Below are positions 33,692-42,879 of a DNA stretch of 43,833 nucleotides, piece by piece. The position numbers were made by a program, and so were the translations under genes. The first letter of the stretch is position 1, and each line of letters starts with the position of its first letter. Under the pieces are notes generated by a model. The model saw nothing but the letters and a program-made list of their open reading frames with translations, was not told the origin of the DNA and ran no database searches. Origin of the DNA: an uncultured Lachnospiraceae bacterium (GTDB lineage: Bacteria; Bacillota; Clostridia; Lachnospirales; Lachnospiraceae); NCBI GenBank assembly GCA_947168905.1, contig CAMVNR010000008.1:1-43833 (forward strand), given 5' to 3'.

Positions 33692-35578
33692 ATGGAGAAG
33701 AAAACAGAGGGCTTTTCGGGGAAACTGAATAAGGCGCAGCTTCAGGCCGTTACGGAAGACCCCCTAAGGCCCTGCCTCGTGATTGCCGGTCCGGGCTCCG
33801 GAAAGACGGCGGTGATCGCTGCGCGCTGTCGTTTTCTGGTCGAAGAGGCGAACGTACCGCCGTCGTCTGTCCTGGTCCTGACCTTTACCCGGGCAGCGGC
33901 TTCTGAAATGCAGGAGCGCTTCCGGAAAGAAACCGGCGGAAAGTATCCGGACCTTACATTCGGGACCTTTCACTCGGTATTCTACCGGGCAGTTTCGAGA
34001 AAATATGGTTTGACGACGGACAATCTGGTAAAAGAAGGGGAAAAGCAGAAGATACTTCAGGAATTAATGAGGAAATACTGCCCAGAGGCTGCTGCAGACA
34101 GCATGGTTATGGAGTCGCTCCTTTCGGGCTTTTCGAAGATCCGCTGCGGAATGGAGGAGAAGAAAATGCCGGAACAGAAAGAAATGAAGCTGGTCCGGCT
34201 TTACACGAACGAACTTCGGAGGCTTAGAAAGCTGGACTATGACGATATCCTGCTCCTCACGCGGGAAATGCTTCAAACAGAATCCGGGACAAGGAAAGCG
34301 CTTCAGGAGAAATACCGCTACATTCTGGTCGACGAATATCAGGACGTGAGTCCCGTGCAGGCGGATATCTGCAGGCTGATGGCTGCGCCGTCAAACAGGA
34401 TCTTTGCCGTCGGAGATGACGACCAGGCGATTTACCGTTTCCGCGGGGCAAGCCCCGACATCATGCTGCGCTTCGGGCGGGAATTCCCGGGGTGCAGTAC
34501 CGTGCGTTTAAACGTGAATTACCGTTCTTCGCCGGAAATCGTAAAGGCATCTCTCAGGCTGATTTCCCACAATAAAGACCGTTATCAGAAATCACTTCAG
34601 GCGGCTTCGGGAGAAGGAAAGCCGGTCGTTATCCGGCATTTTTCATCTGAAAAAGAAGAGTACCGGCGGATATCGGAAATGCTTCGTAATGACCTTGAGG
34701 AAGGAAGGGAGCTTTCAGAGACCGCAGTGCTCTTCCGCACAAACGCAGCAATATCCGCATTCAGCGCCGCGCTCCTTTTTTCCGGCGTTCCCTTTGTTTT
34801 CAGAGATAAGGTGCAGAACCCCTTCCATCACTATGCGGCCGATACGCTCTTTTCCGTGATCAACTATGCCCTCGGGGATCACAGGAGGGCGAATTTCCTG
34901 AAATTCATGAACTGTCCCGTGCGTTATTTCCGGCGCTCGGATCTGCCGGACGAAACCGTAGAACTGGACAACTTAAAGGAATTTTACCGGCAGGACACGA
35001 GCCGCTCCTGGATGACCGAGAAGGTGGACATGCTTTCACGGGAACTCAGCCTCCTTCTGAGGATCTCGGTTCCCTACGCCATGGTGAACTATATCCGAAG
35101 AGGAATGGGACTGGATGAATACTACGCGGAGGCTGCCAAAAGACGGGACGCCGGCGCCTCCGAAATTCCGGAAGTCCTCGACTTTGTCCAGGATAGCGCG
35201 AGAGGCTTTCGGACGGTATCCGAATGGTACCGCTTCATTGCGGCTTTTTCGAAGGAGCTTCTGGAAAAACGTGAAGACGACGACCTGAAAGGGCGTGTGG
35301 TGCTTTCAACGATTCACCGGGCAAAGGGACTGGAATATGAAAGGATTATCATCACGGACGTGTGCGAGCAGAATCTCCCGCATACGAAAGCGGAATCGGA
35401 GGAGGAGCTTTCGGAAGAGCGGAGACTTTTTTATGTGGCAATGACACGGGCAAAAACGGAGCTTCTGGTGTGCGTGCCCCGAAGTATTGCCGGCAGAAGG
35501 CGCGAAGAAAGCCGCTTCCTTAACGAGATCCGGGGAAGCGGCGTGCTGGAAAGCGATGAAAAGGGAACTGCTTTATAA
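33692..35578 (+). CDS. UvrD/Rep-family (SF1A) DNA helicase
   Basis: This 628-residue ATP-dependent 3'-5' helicase is related to PcrA/UvrD. The motifs are complete: Q motif LNKAQLQAV, Walker A AGPGSGKT, motif Ia LVLTFTRAAASEMQER, motif II LVDEYQDVSPVQ, motif III GDDDQAIYRFRGA, motif IV NVNYRSSPEIV, motif V STIHRAKGLEYERI and motif VI LFYVAMTRAKTELLV. It is about 100 residues shorter than PcrA, mainly in the 2B region and the missing C-terminal tail, and resembles the short UvrD-like proteins common in Clostridia. The ATG at 33692 follows AAAGGAAG; an ATG 75 bases earlier begins inside the terminator hairpin. Its stop overlaps the stop of the convergent AraC gene. Confidence 0.92.
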   Translation: MEKKTEGFSGKLNKAQLQAVTEDPLRPCLVIAGPGSGKTAVIAARCRFLVEEANVPPSSVLVLTFTRAAASEMQERFRKETGGKYPDLTFGTFHSVFYRAVSRKYGLTTDNLVKEGEKQKILQELMRKYCPEAAADSMVMESLLSGFSKIRCGMEEKKMPEQKEMKLVRLYTNELRRLRKLDYDDILLLTREMLQTESGTRKALQEKYRYILVDEYQDVSPVQADICRLMAAPSNRIFAVGDDDQAIYRFRGASPDIMLRFGREFPGCSTVRLNVNYRSSPEIVKASLRLISHNKDRYQKSLQAASGEGKPVVIRHFSSEKEEYRRISEMLRNDLEEGRELSETAVLFRTNAAISAFSAALLFSGVPFVFRDKVQNPFHHYAADTLFSVINYALGDHRRANFLKFMNCPVRYFRRSDLPDETVELDNLKEFYRQDTSRSWMTEKVDMLSRELSLLLRISVPYAMVNYIRRGMGLDEYYAEAAKRRDAGASEIPEVLDFVQDSARGFRTVSEWYRFIAAFSKELLEKREDDDLKGRVVLSTIHRAKGLEYERIIITDVCEQNLPHTKAESEEELSEERRLFYVAMTRAKTELLVCVPRSIAGRRREESRFLNEIRGSGVLESDEKGTAL

Positions 35579-36352
35579 TCCGAGCGATTTGACGTAGTTG
35601 ACGGGAGACATCCGGCAGTGCTCCCGGAAGGTCCGCGAAAAATGCTGGATGCTCCGGTAGCCGCAGCGCTCTGCGACTTCCGTGACCGAAAGGCGCCGGT
35701 CCGTCAGAAGGATTTTGGCCTTCCGGATCCTTGCCTCCTGCAGGTCCGCCATCGGCGAGATGCCGAAGAAATCATTGTAATATTTGTAAAACTGGCTGCG
35801 GGACAGGGAAACCATTTCGCACATATTGGTGGAGGCCCATTCCCTCTCGCAGTTTGCGAGCATGGTATAGCGGGCCTGAAGAAACAGCCGGTAAAGCTCT
35901 GTGCCTTCGCGCTCTTCCAGAAGCCGTGTGTTTTCCTCTCGCGAAAAGAGGATGAAAAGACGTCTGAGCTCCAGATCAAGCTCAGGCCCGAACATCAGGT
36001 CCCGGGTATAGAATTCAGTGTCAATGCGGCCGAGAACCCGGATGACATAGGCCGGATCTTCAGGATAAAAGATCCGGTTCTGCGGCACCGAAAATCCTTC
36101 GAGGTCACTTTCGGAAGCTGTAAAATGCACATAGCTTAAGCGGAAATCCCGGATGGCGCTGTAGTCCTGAGGGACACCGGGCGTATACAGGATACAGGCC
36201 GAAGGCTGGGCGGTTTCGATGGTCTCCTCGGTCATGACATGCATGGCCGACTCAAACAGGATCAGGAGATAATCTCCCGATCCTTTGGGACGCTGTATTC
36301 TTGTATAGTTCTCCTCTGTATGGTGACAGCCGGCATACTGAACACGGATCAT
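35573..36352 (-). CDS. AraC-family transcriptional regulator
   Basis: This 259-residue protein has an N-terminal cupin-like ligand domain and two C-terminal helix-turn-helices, the second in LSVTEVAERCGYRSIQHFSR and TFREHCRMSPVNYVKS. The region HVMTEETIETAQPSACILYT fits the AraC arm/cupin pattern. No ribosome binding site precedes either candidate start (36358 or 36352). The promoter geometry puts the first transcribed base at or next to the ATG at 36352, which I chose, implying a leaderless message. The target is unknown; a sugar-responsive role is common for this type. It is divergent from nifJ and could control it. Confidence 0.87.
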   Translation of the reverse strand: MIRVQYAGCHHTEENYTRIQRPKGSGDYLLILFESAMHVMTEETIETAQPSACILYTPGVPQDYSAIRDFRLSYVHFTASESDLEGFSVPQNRIFYPEDPAYVIRVLGRIDTEFYTRDLMFGPELDLELRRLFILFSREENTRLLEEREGTELYRLFLQARYTMLANCEREWASTNMCEMVSLSRSQFYKYYNDFFGISPMADLQEARIRKAKILLTDRRLSVTEVAERCGYRSIQHFSRTFREHCRMSPVNYVKSLGL

Positions 36353-36358
36353 GCTCAT

Positions 36359-36387
36359 ATCATAAATCAGGAGAGGCAAAAAGTCAA
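36359..36387 (-). promoter_or_regulatory. promoter of the AraC-type gene, leaderless geometry
   Basis: On the minus strand, TTGACT (36382-36387), a 17-base spacer and TATGAT (36359-36364) are followed at once by ATGAGCATG. A start point seven bases after the -10 box coincides with the A of the second ATG (36352). Confidence 0.75.
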
Positions 36388-36465
36388 TTGCCGCAGAATG
36401 CCGCACCAAAAAGTCCTGCGCCGGAACAGGCGGATGATTTATGCGATATTTCTATGAAAAATCAG

Positions 36466-36494
36466 TTGAAAAAAAGCCGGAAACCGTCTATACT
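36466..36494 (+). promoter_or_regulatory. promoter of nifJ
   Basis: TTGAAA (36466-36471), a 17-base spacer and TATACT (36489-36494) leave a leader of about 65 bases ending in GAGGAGGAAT. Confidence 0.8.
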
Positions 36495-36566
36495 AATATG
36501 TGTGATACTGTGACCGCATAAGAGACTCTTTTGTGTGGTTTCAAAGATATGAGGAGGAATTCACAA

Positions 36567-39500
36567 ATGGCTAGAAAAAAGAAAACCATGGACGGCAATA
36601 ATGCTGCGGCACATGTTTCGTATGCATTTACCGAAGTGGCCGGCATTTACCCGATCACCCCGTCCAGCCCGATGGCCGATTATGTGGACCAGTGGTCTGC
36701 CGCTGGACAGAAGAACATTTTCGGCACGACTGTAAAGGTTGCTGAAATGCAGTCGGAAGCCGGCGCATCAGGAACTGTTCACGGTTCTCTGAACGCAGGT
36801 GCTCTTACCACGACTTATACCGCTTCTCAGGGTCTTCTTCTGATGATCCCCAACATGTATAAGATCGCCGGCGAGCTCCTGCCTGCAGTTTTCCATGTGT
36901 CTGCGCGCTGTGTCGCCAGCCACGCACTGAACATTTTCGGTGACCATTCCGACGTTTATGCCTGCCGTCAGACCGGTTTCGCAATGCTTGCCGAGACGAA
37001 TCCTCAGGAAGTTATGGACCTTGGCGCGGTAGCTCATCTTTCCGCGATCAAAGGACGTGTACCCTTCCTGAACTTCTTCGACGGCTTCCGCACCTCTCAT
37101 GAGATCCAGAAGATTGAGATCTGGGATTATGACGATCTGAAGGAAATGGTTGATATGGACGCGGTCGAAGCGTTCCGTAAGCGCGCTCTGAATCCGGAGC
37201 ATCCGGTAATGCGCGGCAGCCATGAGAATGACGATATCTTCTTCCAGCACAGAGAAGCCTGCAACAAGTATTACAATGCGCTTCCCGCGGTTGTTGAGGA
37301 GTACATGGGCAAGGTAAATGAAAAGCTCGGAACAGATTATAAGCTTTTCAATTACTACGGAGCTCCGGATGCAGAGAACATCATCATCGCGATGGGTTCG
37401 ATCTGCGACGTTGCCGAGGAAGTTATTGACTACCTTACTGCAAAGGGTGAGAAGGTCGGCCTTGTCAAGGTCCGCCTGTACCGTCCTTTCGTAGCAGAAA
37501 AGCTTGCCGAAGCAATTCCCGCTACCGTGAAAAAGATCGCTGTTCTTGACAGAACCAAAGAGCCCGGTGCTCTCGGCGAGCCCCTGTATCTTGATGTTGT
37601 GACCGCTCTTTCCGAAGTCGGCCGCGAAGGCATTAAGGTGATCGGCGGCCGTTACGGTCTCGGCTCCAAGGATACGCCTCCGTCATCTGTATTTGCAGTA
37701 TATGACGAACTGGCAAAGGATGATATGAAGAAACACTTCACACTCGGAATCAACGACGATGTGACCTTCATGTCTCTGGAAGAAAAACCGGCTCCCAACA
37801 CCGCAGCGGAAGGCACCATCGAATGCAAGTTCTGGGGTCTGGGCGGTGACGGTACTGTCGGCGCGAACAAGAACTCCATCAAGATCATCGGCGACTATAC
37901 CGACAAGTATGTACAGGCTTACTTCCAGTACGATTCGAAGAAGACCGGCGGCATTACCGTTTCTCACCTTCGTTTCGGCGACAAGCCCATCAAGAGCCCT
38001 TACTACATCAATAAGGCTGACTTTGTGGCATGCCACAATCCGTCCTATATTGAAAAAGGCTACAAGATGGTCAATGACGTGAAGCCGGGCGGTGTATTCC
38101 TGATCAACTGCCAGTGGGATGAGAAGGAACTGTTCGAGAAGCTGAACGCGGAAACCAAGCGTTATATCGCGAACAACAATATTCAGCTCTACACCATCAA
38201 TGCAATCGACCTTGCAGCATCTATCGGCATGGGCAAGCGTACGAATACCACTCTTCAGGCTGCGTTCTTCGCACTTGCGAACGTCATGCCGATCGAAGAA
38301 GCGGTTCAGCATATGAAGGATGCGGCTACGAAGTCCTACCTGAAAAAGGGCCAGGATGTCGTCGATATGAACCACAAGGCAATCGACCTCGGCGTCAATG
38401 CATATGTGAAGGTTGAAGTTCCGGCAGAGTGGAAGGATGCGGTTGATGAAGCAGCTGTCAGCACCGAAGAAGGCGCTGCGAAGCTGGTGAAGCAGGTCGA
38501 AGAGATCATGCATCCGGTTGGCAAGATGGACGGCTACAGCGTATCCGTATCTGCTTTCAACGAGCACGCAGACGGCACCTTCGAACAGGGCGCATCTGCA
38601 TTTGAGAAGCGCGGTGTCGCGGTTATGGTTCCTGAATGGAACGAAACAACCTGTGTGGCCTGCAACGCCTGCTCGTTTGTCTGCCCGCACGCAACCATCC
38701 GTCCCTTCGCTCTTTCCGAAGAAGAAGCAGCAAAGGCTCCGGAAGTCACAAAGTATGCCGAGAAGGCAGCACTGGTCAAGAAGGCCGGCTACAAGTTCAC
38801 CCTTGCCATTTCTCCGATGGACTGCATGGGCTGCGGCGTCTGCGTAGGCGTCTGCCCGACCAAGTCCCTCAAGATGGTGCCGCGTGAGACTCAGGATGAG
38901 CAGCAGGCAGCATTTGACTACTGTGTAGCTGAAGTTACCGAGAAGCCGGAGCTTGCGAATACCGCAAACGTGATCGGATCTCAGTACAAGAAGCCGCTCC
39001 TGGAGTTCTCCGGCTCCTGCGCAGGCTGTGCCGAGACTTCCTATGCAAGACTCATTACACAGCTTTTCGGCGACCGCATGTATATCTCGAACGCAACCGG
39101 ATGTTCTTCCATCTGGGGCGGACCCGCGGCTACCAGCCCGTATACAACAACGGCTGAGGGCAAAGGACCGGCCTGGGCGAATTCCCTGTTTGAGGACAAT
39201 GCAGAGCACGGCTTTGGTCTGTATCTTGGACAGAAAGCTATCCGGAACCGCCTGATCGAAAAGGTGAAGGCAATCGTCGCATCTGACGAGCATCCGGAAG
39301 AAGTCAAGGCAGCCGGCCAGGCTTATCTGGACACCGTGAATGACGGTGAGAAGAACCAGGCAGCTACGAAGGCTCTTGTTGCAGCGCTTGAAGCACTTCC
39401 CGAGAAGTGTGAATTATGCTGCGATATCCTGGAGCATAAGGAATATCTGAATAAGAAGTCCATCTGGATCTTCGGCGGCGATGGCTGGGCTTACGATATC

Positions 39501-40127
39501 GGATACGGCGGACTGGACCATGTCCTTGCTTCCGGTGAGGATGTCAATATTATGGTCTTCGATACCGAAGTTTATTCCAATACCGGCGGACAGGCTTCCA
39601 AGGCTTCCAACATCGGCCAGGTTGCACAGTTTGCAGCGGCCGGCAAGGAAATCCAGAAGAAGATGCTTTCCGAGATTTCGATGTCCTATGGCTACATCTA
39701 CGTTGCTCAGATCGCAATGGGCGCAGACCGCAATCAGACCCTGAAGGCTCTGAAGGAAGCGGAAGCATATCCGGGACCGTCTATCGTCATCGGCTACGCT
39801 CCCTGCGAAATGCACTCCATCAAGGGCGGCATGACCAACTGCCAGACCGAGATGAAGAAGGCTGTAGACTGCGGTTACTGGAACCTGTTCCGGTTTAACC
39901 CGGCACTTAAGGCGGAAGGCAAGAACCCGCTCACGATCGATTCCAAGGCTCCGACCACGGATTACAAGGAATTCATCCTGAACGAAGCTCGTTATTCCTC
40001 CCTGACCCGTTCGTTCCCGGAGCGTGCGGAGAAGCTGTTTGACAAGGCAGCCAAGACCGCTGCTCTTCGCTACAAACACTTCGAAGAGCTGAAGGAAATG
40101 TACGGAAGAGAAGTTGCACAGCAGTAA
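36567..40127 (+). CDS. nifJ: pyruvate:ferredoxin (flavodoxin) oxidoreductase, single chain
   Basis: This 1186-residue enzyme oxidises pyruvate with CoA to acetyl-CoA and CO2, passing electrons to ferredoxin, and is central to anaerobic clostridial metabolism. Full length and domain order are visible: N-terminal pyrimidine-binding domain (FTEVAGIYPITPSSPMADYV), the gamma domain, two [4Fe-4S] motifs CVACNACSFVCPH and CMGCGVCVGVCPTKS, the proximal cluster cysteines in SGSCAGCAETSYARL, and the thiamine diphosphate site GDGWAYDIGYGG with DTEVYSNTGGQASK. The ATG at 36567 has GAGGAGGAAT upstream. Codon choice is more restricted than in neighbours, as expected for a highly expressed gene. It appears to be a single-gene unit. 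Confidence 0.97.
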   Translation: MARKKKTMDGNNAAAHVSYAFTEVAGIYPITPSSPMADYVDQWSAAGQKNIFGTTVKVAEMQSEAGASGTVHGSLNAGALTTTYTASQGLLLMIPNMYKIAGELLPAVFHVSARCVASHALNIFGDHSDVYACRQTGFAMLAETNPQEVMDLGAVAHLSAIKGRVPFLNFFDGFRTSHEIQKIEIWDYDDLKEMVDMDAVEAFRKRALNPEHPVMRGSHENDDIFFQHREACNKYYNALPAVVEEYMGKVNEKLGTDYKLFNYYGAPDAENIIIAMGSICDVAEEVIDYLTAKGEKVGLVKVRLYRPFVAEKLAEAIPATVKKIAVLDRTKEPGALGEPLYLDVVTALSEVGREGIKVIGGRYGLGSKDTPPSSVFAVYDELAKDDMKKHFTLGINDDVTFMSLEEKPAPNTAAEGTIECKFWGLGGDGTVGANKNSIKIIGDYTDKYVQAYFQYDSKKTGGITVSHLRFGDKPIKSPYYINKADFVACHNPSYIEKGYKMVNDVKPGGVFLINCQWDEKELFEKLNAETKRYIANNNIQLYTINAIDLAASIGMGKRTNTTLQAAFFALANVMPIEEAVQHMKDAATKSYLKKGQDVVDMNHKAIDLGVNAYVKVEVPAEWKDAVDEAAVSTEEGAAKLVKQVEEIMHPVGKMDGYSVSVSAFNEHADGTFEQGASAFEKRGVAVMVPEWNETTCVACNACSFVCPHATIRPFALSEEEAAKAPEVTKYAEKAALVKKAGYKFTLAISPMDCMGCGVCVGVCPTKSLKMVPRETQDEQQAAFDYCVAEVTEKPELANTANVIGSQYKKPLLEFSGSCAGCAETSYARLITQLFGDRMYISNATGCSSIWGGPAATSPYTTTAEGKGPAWANSLFEDNAEHGFGLYLGQKAIRNRLIEKVKAIVASDEHPEEVKAAGQAYLDTVNDGEKNQAATKALVAALEALPEKCELCCDILEHKEYLNKKSIWIFGGDGWAYDIGYGGLDHVLASGEDVNIMVFDTEVYSNTGGQASKASNIGQVAQFAAAGKEIQKKMLSEISMSYGYIYVAQIAMGADRNQTLKALKEAEAYPGPSIVIGYAPCEMHSIKGGMTNCQTEMKKAVDCGYWNLFRFNPALKAEGKNPLTIDSKAPTTDYKEFILNEARYSSLTRSFPERAEKLFDKAAKTAALRYKHFEELKEMYGREVAQQ

Positions 40128-40139
40128 CGGAATATAAGA

Positions 40140-40171
40140 GGCACACTGAGAAGGAAGCTTTTCAGTGTGCC
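40140..40171 (+). terminator. hairpin after nifJ
   Basis: A perfect 10-bp stem (40140-40149 with 40162-40171) and a 12-base loop start 12 bases after the nifJ stop, with no U run following. It is more likely a 3'-end stabiliser than the terminator itself. Confidence 0.5.
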
Positions 40172-40195
40172 GCAGCATAATCAAGATATGCAGCG

Positions 40196-40232
40196 AAGGC
40201 AAGACGGTAGCTTTCTACTGTCTTGCCTTTTT
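40196..40232 (+). terminator. intrinsic terminator of nifJ
   Basis: A 15-bp stem (40196-40210 with 40215-40229, one G-U pair) has a tight 4-base loop and ends in a T run. It lies between nifJ and the S1-domain gene. Confidence 0.85.
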
Positions 40233-40277
40233 GGTTCGCTTAAGTGCGAAAATAAAACCCTAAAGGACGGAAAAACC

Positions 40278-41168
40278 ATGAAAACAAATTTCAGCATCGG
40301 ACAGACAGAAAATCTGACAGTTCTCAGAGAGACAGACTTCGGCGTATATCTTGGGAAAACAGGCACTGAAGAGAGTGTGCTTCTCCCCCGGAAGCAGGTT
40401 CCGGAAAATACAAAACCGGGAGACAGAATCCGCGTATTTCTTTATCTTGACTCTGAGGATCGGCTGATTGCCACGACGAATACGCCAAAGATACAGCTTG
40501 GAGAATTTGCCCGCCTGGAAGTAAAGGCTGCCGCTAAAATCGGCGCTTTCCTGGACTGGGGCCTTGAAAAAGATTTGTTTGTGCCTTTCCACGAACAGGA
40601 GGAAAGGCTGAAGGCGCATGACAGCGTTCTGGCGTATATGTACCTCGACCGTTCTTCCCGCCTGGCTGCGACCACGCGGATTTATAACCGCCTGTCTGCT
40701 GCAGAGCCGGGAGAATTTCGTCGGGAAGACGCATTCAGGGGTGTAGTTTACCGTATTGAACAGAACTTCGGCGTTTTTGTAGCGGTTTATCCGAAGGAGG
40801 CAGATCCGAAACGGATGATTTTCGGATTGATTCCGTCTTCCCAGGTGCTTCGCAGGTACCGGCTCGGGGAAGAAGTTTCCGGGCGGGTTGTACGCGTAAG
40901 AAAAGACGGCAAACTGGATCTTTCGGAGCGGAACCGCGCATTTGAACAGATTGCAGCAGATGCGGAAACGATTTTAAATAAAATGGCTGAATATGGCGGG
41001 ATACTGCCATTTTCGGAGAATGCCCGGCCAGAGGTGATCCGCCGGGAACTTGGGATGAGTAAAAACGGATTCAAGAAGGCGCTCGGCTCTCTGTTGAAAG
41101 CGGGAAAGATACAGATCGGATCCGATGAGGTCATGCTCCTTTCGGGGGATCAGGAAAAGCTTTCGTAG
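40278..41168 (+). CDS. CvfB/YitL-like S1 RNA-binding protein
   Basis: This 296-residue protein has tandem S1-like OB folds (TVLRETDFGVYLGKTGTEES, AKIGAFLDWGLEKDLFVPF, NFGVFVAVYP with RYRLGEEVSGRVVRVRKDGK) and a C-terminal winged helix (RRELGMSKNGFKKALGSLLK). This is the layout of CvfB/YitL, an RNA-binding regulator first seen in staphylococci. The ATG follows TAAAGGACGG. Its last 38 bases overlap the end of the convergent XRE gene. Function beyond RNA binding is inferred from the family only. Confidence 0.9.
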   Translation: MKTNFSIGQTENLTVLRETDFGVYLGKTGTEESVLLPRKQVPENTKPGDRIRVFLYLDSEDRLIATTNTPKIQLGEFARLEVKAAAKIGAFLDWGLEKDLFVPFHEQEERLKAHDSVLAYMYLDRSSRLAATTRIYNRLSAAEPGEFRREDAFRGVVYRIEQNFGVFVAVYPKEADPKRMIFGLIPSSQVLRRYRLGEEVSGRVVRVRKDGKLDLSERNRAFEQIAADAETILNKMAEYGGILPFSENARPEVIRRELGMSKNGFKKALGSLLKAGKIQIGSDEVMLLSGDQEKLS

Positions 41169-41724
41169 GGTTCTTCAGCGATATGTCCTCTCTCGCTGCT
41201 TCCCGCTCTGGGAGGGGAGAAGTCTGGCGCGGCTCGGTTCTTCCGGGATAAGACGGTGACGGATTATAGACCCGTTTCCTTCGGTTGATCAGAAAAGTGT
41301 GGATCAGCTCATAGCAGCTTTCCAGCTCTTCTTCGGTACAGACGCCGAGAAGCACATCCACATTGTGCTTGGTGCTGTAATTGACGGACTCGTGAACATA
41401 TTGGGAGATAGCCTCTCCGGAGAGCGTAATGCCGACGTGCAGAAAGTCATAGGAGAGATGCAGAAGCCGGTGAATTTTTGATTCAACCGAGGCTGAGAGC
41501 GAACGTTCTCCGCGTTCCAGCGCGCCAAGATAACTCGTCGATATTCCCAGATACGCCGCCATTTTTTCCAGTGACCATTTTCTGAGATACCGTTCTCTTC
41601 GGAGGCGCTGCCCGACGGTCAGTGTTTCGGGACGTTTCATGATCAGTTCCTTCCGCTTCGGCGAGTAGATTCCTGACAGCAGGCTGGATTCTTTGTCTTT
41701 CTTGTTTGAGTTCTTTGATGCCAT
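41131..41724 (-). CDS. XRE-family helix-turn-helix regulator
   Basis: This 197-residue protein has a basic lead and a Cro/CI-type domain at about residues 33-90 (TVGQRLRRERYLRKWSLEKM, AYLGISTSYLGALERGERSL). A middle helical part of unknown fold and a proline- and charge-rich, probably disordered tail follow. The start is set by AAAAAGGAGGTTTTT before the ATG at 41724; the longer frame reads back through the promoter. A palindrome at its own promoter suggests autoregulation. It is divergent from the YitT-family gene, which it may also control. Confidence 0.87.
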   Translation of the reverse strand: MASKNSNKKDKESSLLSGIYSPKRKELIMKRPETLTVGQRLRRERYLRKWSLEKMAAYLGISTSYLGALERGERSLSASVESKIHRLLHLSYDFLHVGITLSGEAISQYVHESVNYSTKHNVDVLLGVCTEEELESCYELIHTFLINRRKRVYNPSPSYPGRTEPRQTSPLPEREAAREDISLKNPTKAFPDPPKGA

Positions 41725-41773
41725 AAAAACCTCCTTTTTGTTCCCAAAACCGGTATTTTGTGTAACTGGATGT

Positions 41774-41790
41774 ATCATAGCAGATATCTG
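41774..41790 (-). promoter_or_regulatory. extended -10 promoter and adjacent palindrome, XRE gene
   Basis: The minus strand has TGC TATGAT (extended -10, 41774-41779) about 50 bases before the XRE start. CAGATATCTG (41781-41790), a perfect 10-bp palindrome, lies directly upstream of the -10 in the spacer. This is a good place for an autorepressor site. Confidence 0.55.
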
Positions 41791-41939
41791 TCCGGAGTAC
41801 CAGCGACAGGATGTCCCGGAAAATGTAAATGCTGTTGTATACAAATCCAACAAAAGCCCAGAAAACATGCGGCATTGAAGTATATAAATCAGGGAAAAAA
41901 TATTTTTAAAAAATTTGAACATTTTTGACGGGAAAATAT

Positions 41940-42806
41940 ATGAAATTTCTTGCAGGGCATAAGAAAATCAGGACAATCCTGTTCATAGTCACGGGAGACT
42001 TCCTGATGGCGGCAATGACCAATATGGTTTTTGATCCTTCAGGCATCGTTCTCGGCGGCTTTTCAGGTGTCGCAATCATTATAAAGCATCTGAGCGGGGG
42101 CAGGATTCCTCTCTGGCTCACGACGCTTACTCTGAATGTTCCGCTTTTTATCATTGCCTGGCGTATTAAGGGATGGGGATTTATCCGGCGGACAGTTTTT
42201 TCCACAGCGGTATTTACGGGCTTTCTTGCCATTATTCCGGCCAGACCGATTGTTGCGGAGCCGGATCTCCTTCTTCAGGTCGTCTTCGGCGGAATTCTGT
42301 ACGGTGTCGGACTCGGTCTGATATTCTATGTGGACACGACAACCGGCGGAACAGATACCCTGGCCGCATTGATCCATGAGAAGCTTTTGAAATACTATTC
42401 AATTCCGCAGATCATGCAGGTTATGGACGGCGTGATTATTCTGGCCGGTCTTCTGACCTTCAGCCTTCGTATCGGCCTGTATTCGATCATTGCCGTAGCG
42501 ATCAGCGCCAAGATTTCCGACATGGTTCTGGAAGGCAGCAAATTCGCGAAGGGAGTATATATCGTTTCAGACCGGTACCGGGAAATCGCAGAGCAGATTA
42601 TGCAGGAGATTGACCGCGGAGCGACTGCGTTAAGAGCAGAAGGAATGTACTCCAGAGAAGAAAAGAACATGCTTTTTGTGGCGCTGAACAAGAAAGAAAT
42701 CGTACGGCTGAAAGAAATCGTCTATACGATGGACCCCAAAGCATTCGTAATTGTAATGGATGCGAGGGAGGTCCTGGGCGAGGGCTTTGTGAACTTCGAA
42801 CAGTAA
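41940..42806 (+). CDS. YitT-family membrane protein (DUF161 + DUF2179)
   Basis: This 288-residue protein has an N-terminal YitT membrane domain of about five or six segments (MTNMVFDPSGIVLGGFSGVA, YVDTTTGGTDTLAALIHEKL) and a cytoplasmic C-terminal DUF2179 domain (GATALRAEGMYSREEKNMLF and VIVMDAREVLGEGF). This is the standard YitT layout; its function is unknown in most bacteria. The ATG at 41940 has only a weak GGGAAA site. A TTG five codons earlier in the same frame is possible. The promoter was not identified. Confidence 0.9.
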   Translation: MKFLAGHKKIRTILFIVTGDFLMAAMTNMVFDPSGIVLGGFSGVAIIIKHLSGGRIPLWLTTLTLNVPLFIIAWRIKGWGFIRRTVFSTAVFTGFLAIIPARPIVAEPDLLLQVVFGGILYGVGLGLIFYVDTTTGGTDTLAALIHEKLLKYYSIPQIMQVMDGVIILAGLLTFSLRIGLYSIIAVAISAKISDMVLEGSKFAKGVYIVSDRYREIAEQIMQEIDRGATALRAEGMYSREEKNMLFVALNKKEIVRLKEIVYTMDPKAFVIVMDAREVLGEGFVNFEQ

Positions 42807-42844
42807 GAATTCCTTGAAATTCCTTGAATTCAGACGATTTTCAC

Positions 42845-42873
42845 TTGACATCACAATTTCCATGTAATATAAT
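42845..42873 (+). promoter_or_regulatory. strong promoter of the rplM-rpsI operon
   Basis: Perfect TTGACA (42845-42850), a 17-base spacer and perfect TATAAT (42868-42873). This is the strongest promoter in the window, as expected for ribosomal protein genes. Confidence 0.92.
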
Positions 42874-42879
42874 ATAAAA

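Noticed and set aside
37683-39293. Long open frame (over 500 codons) antisense to nifJ
   Set aside because: It is the mirror of a highly biased, conserved gene; it has no ribosome site, resembles no family and has an odd Cys/Leu/Arg-rich composition.
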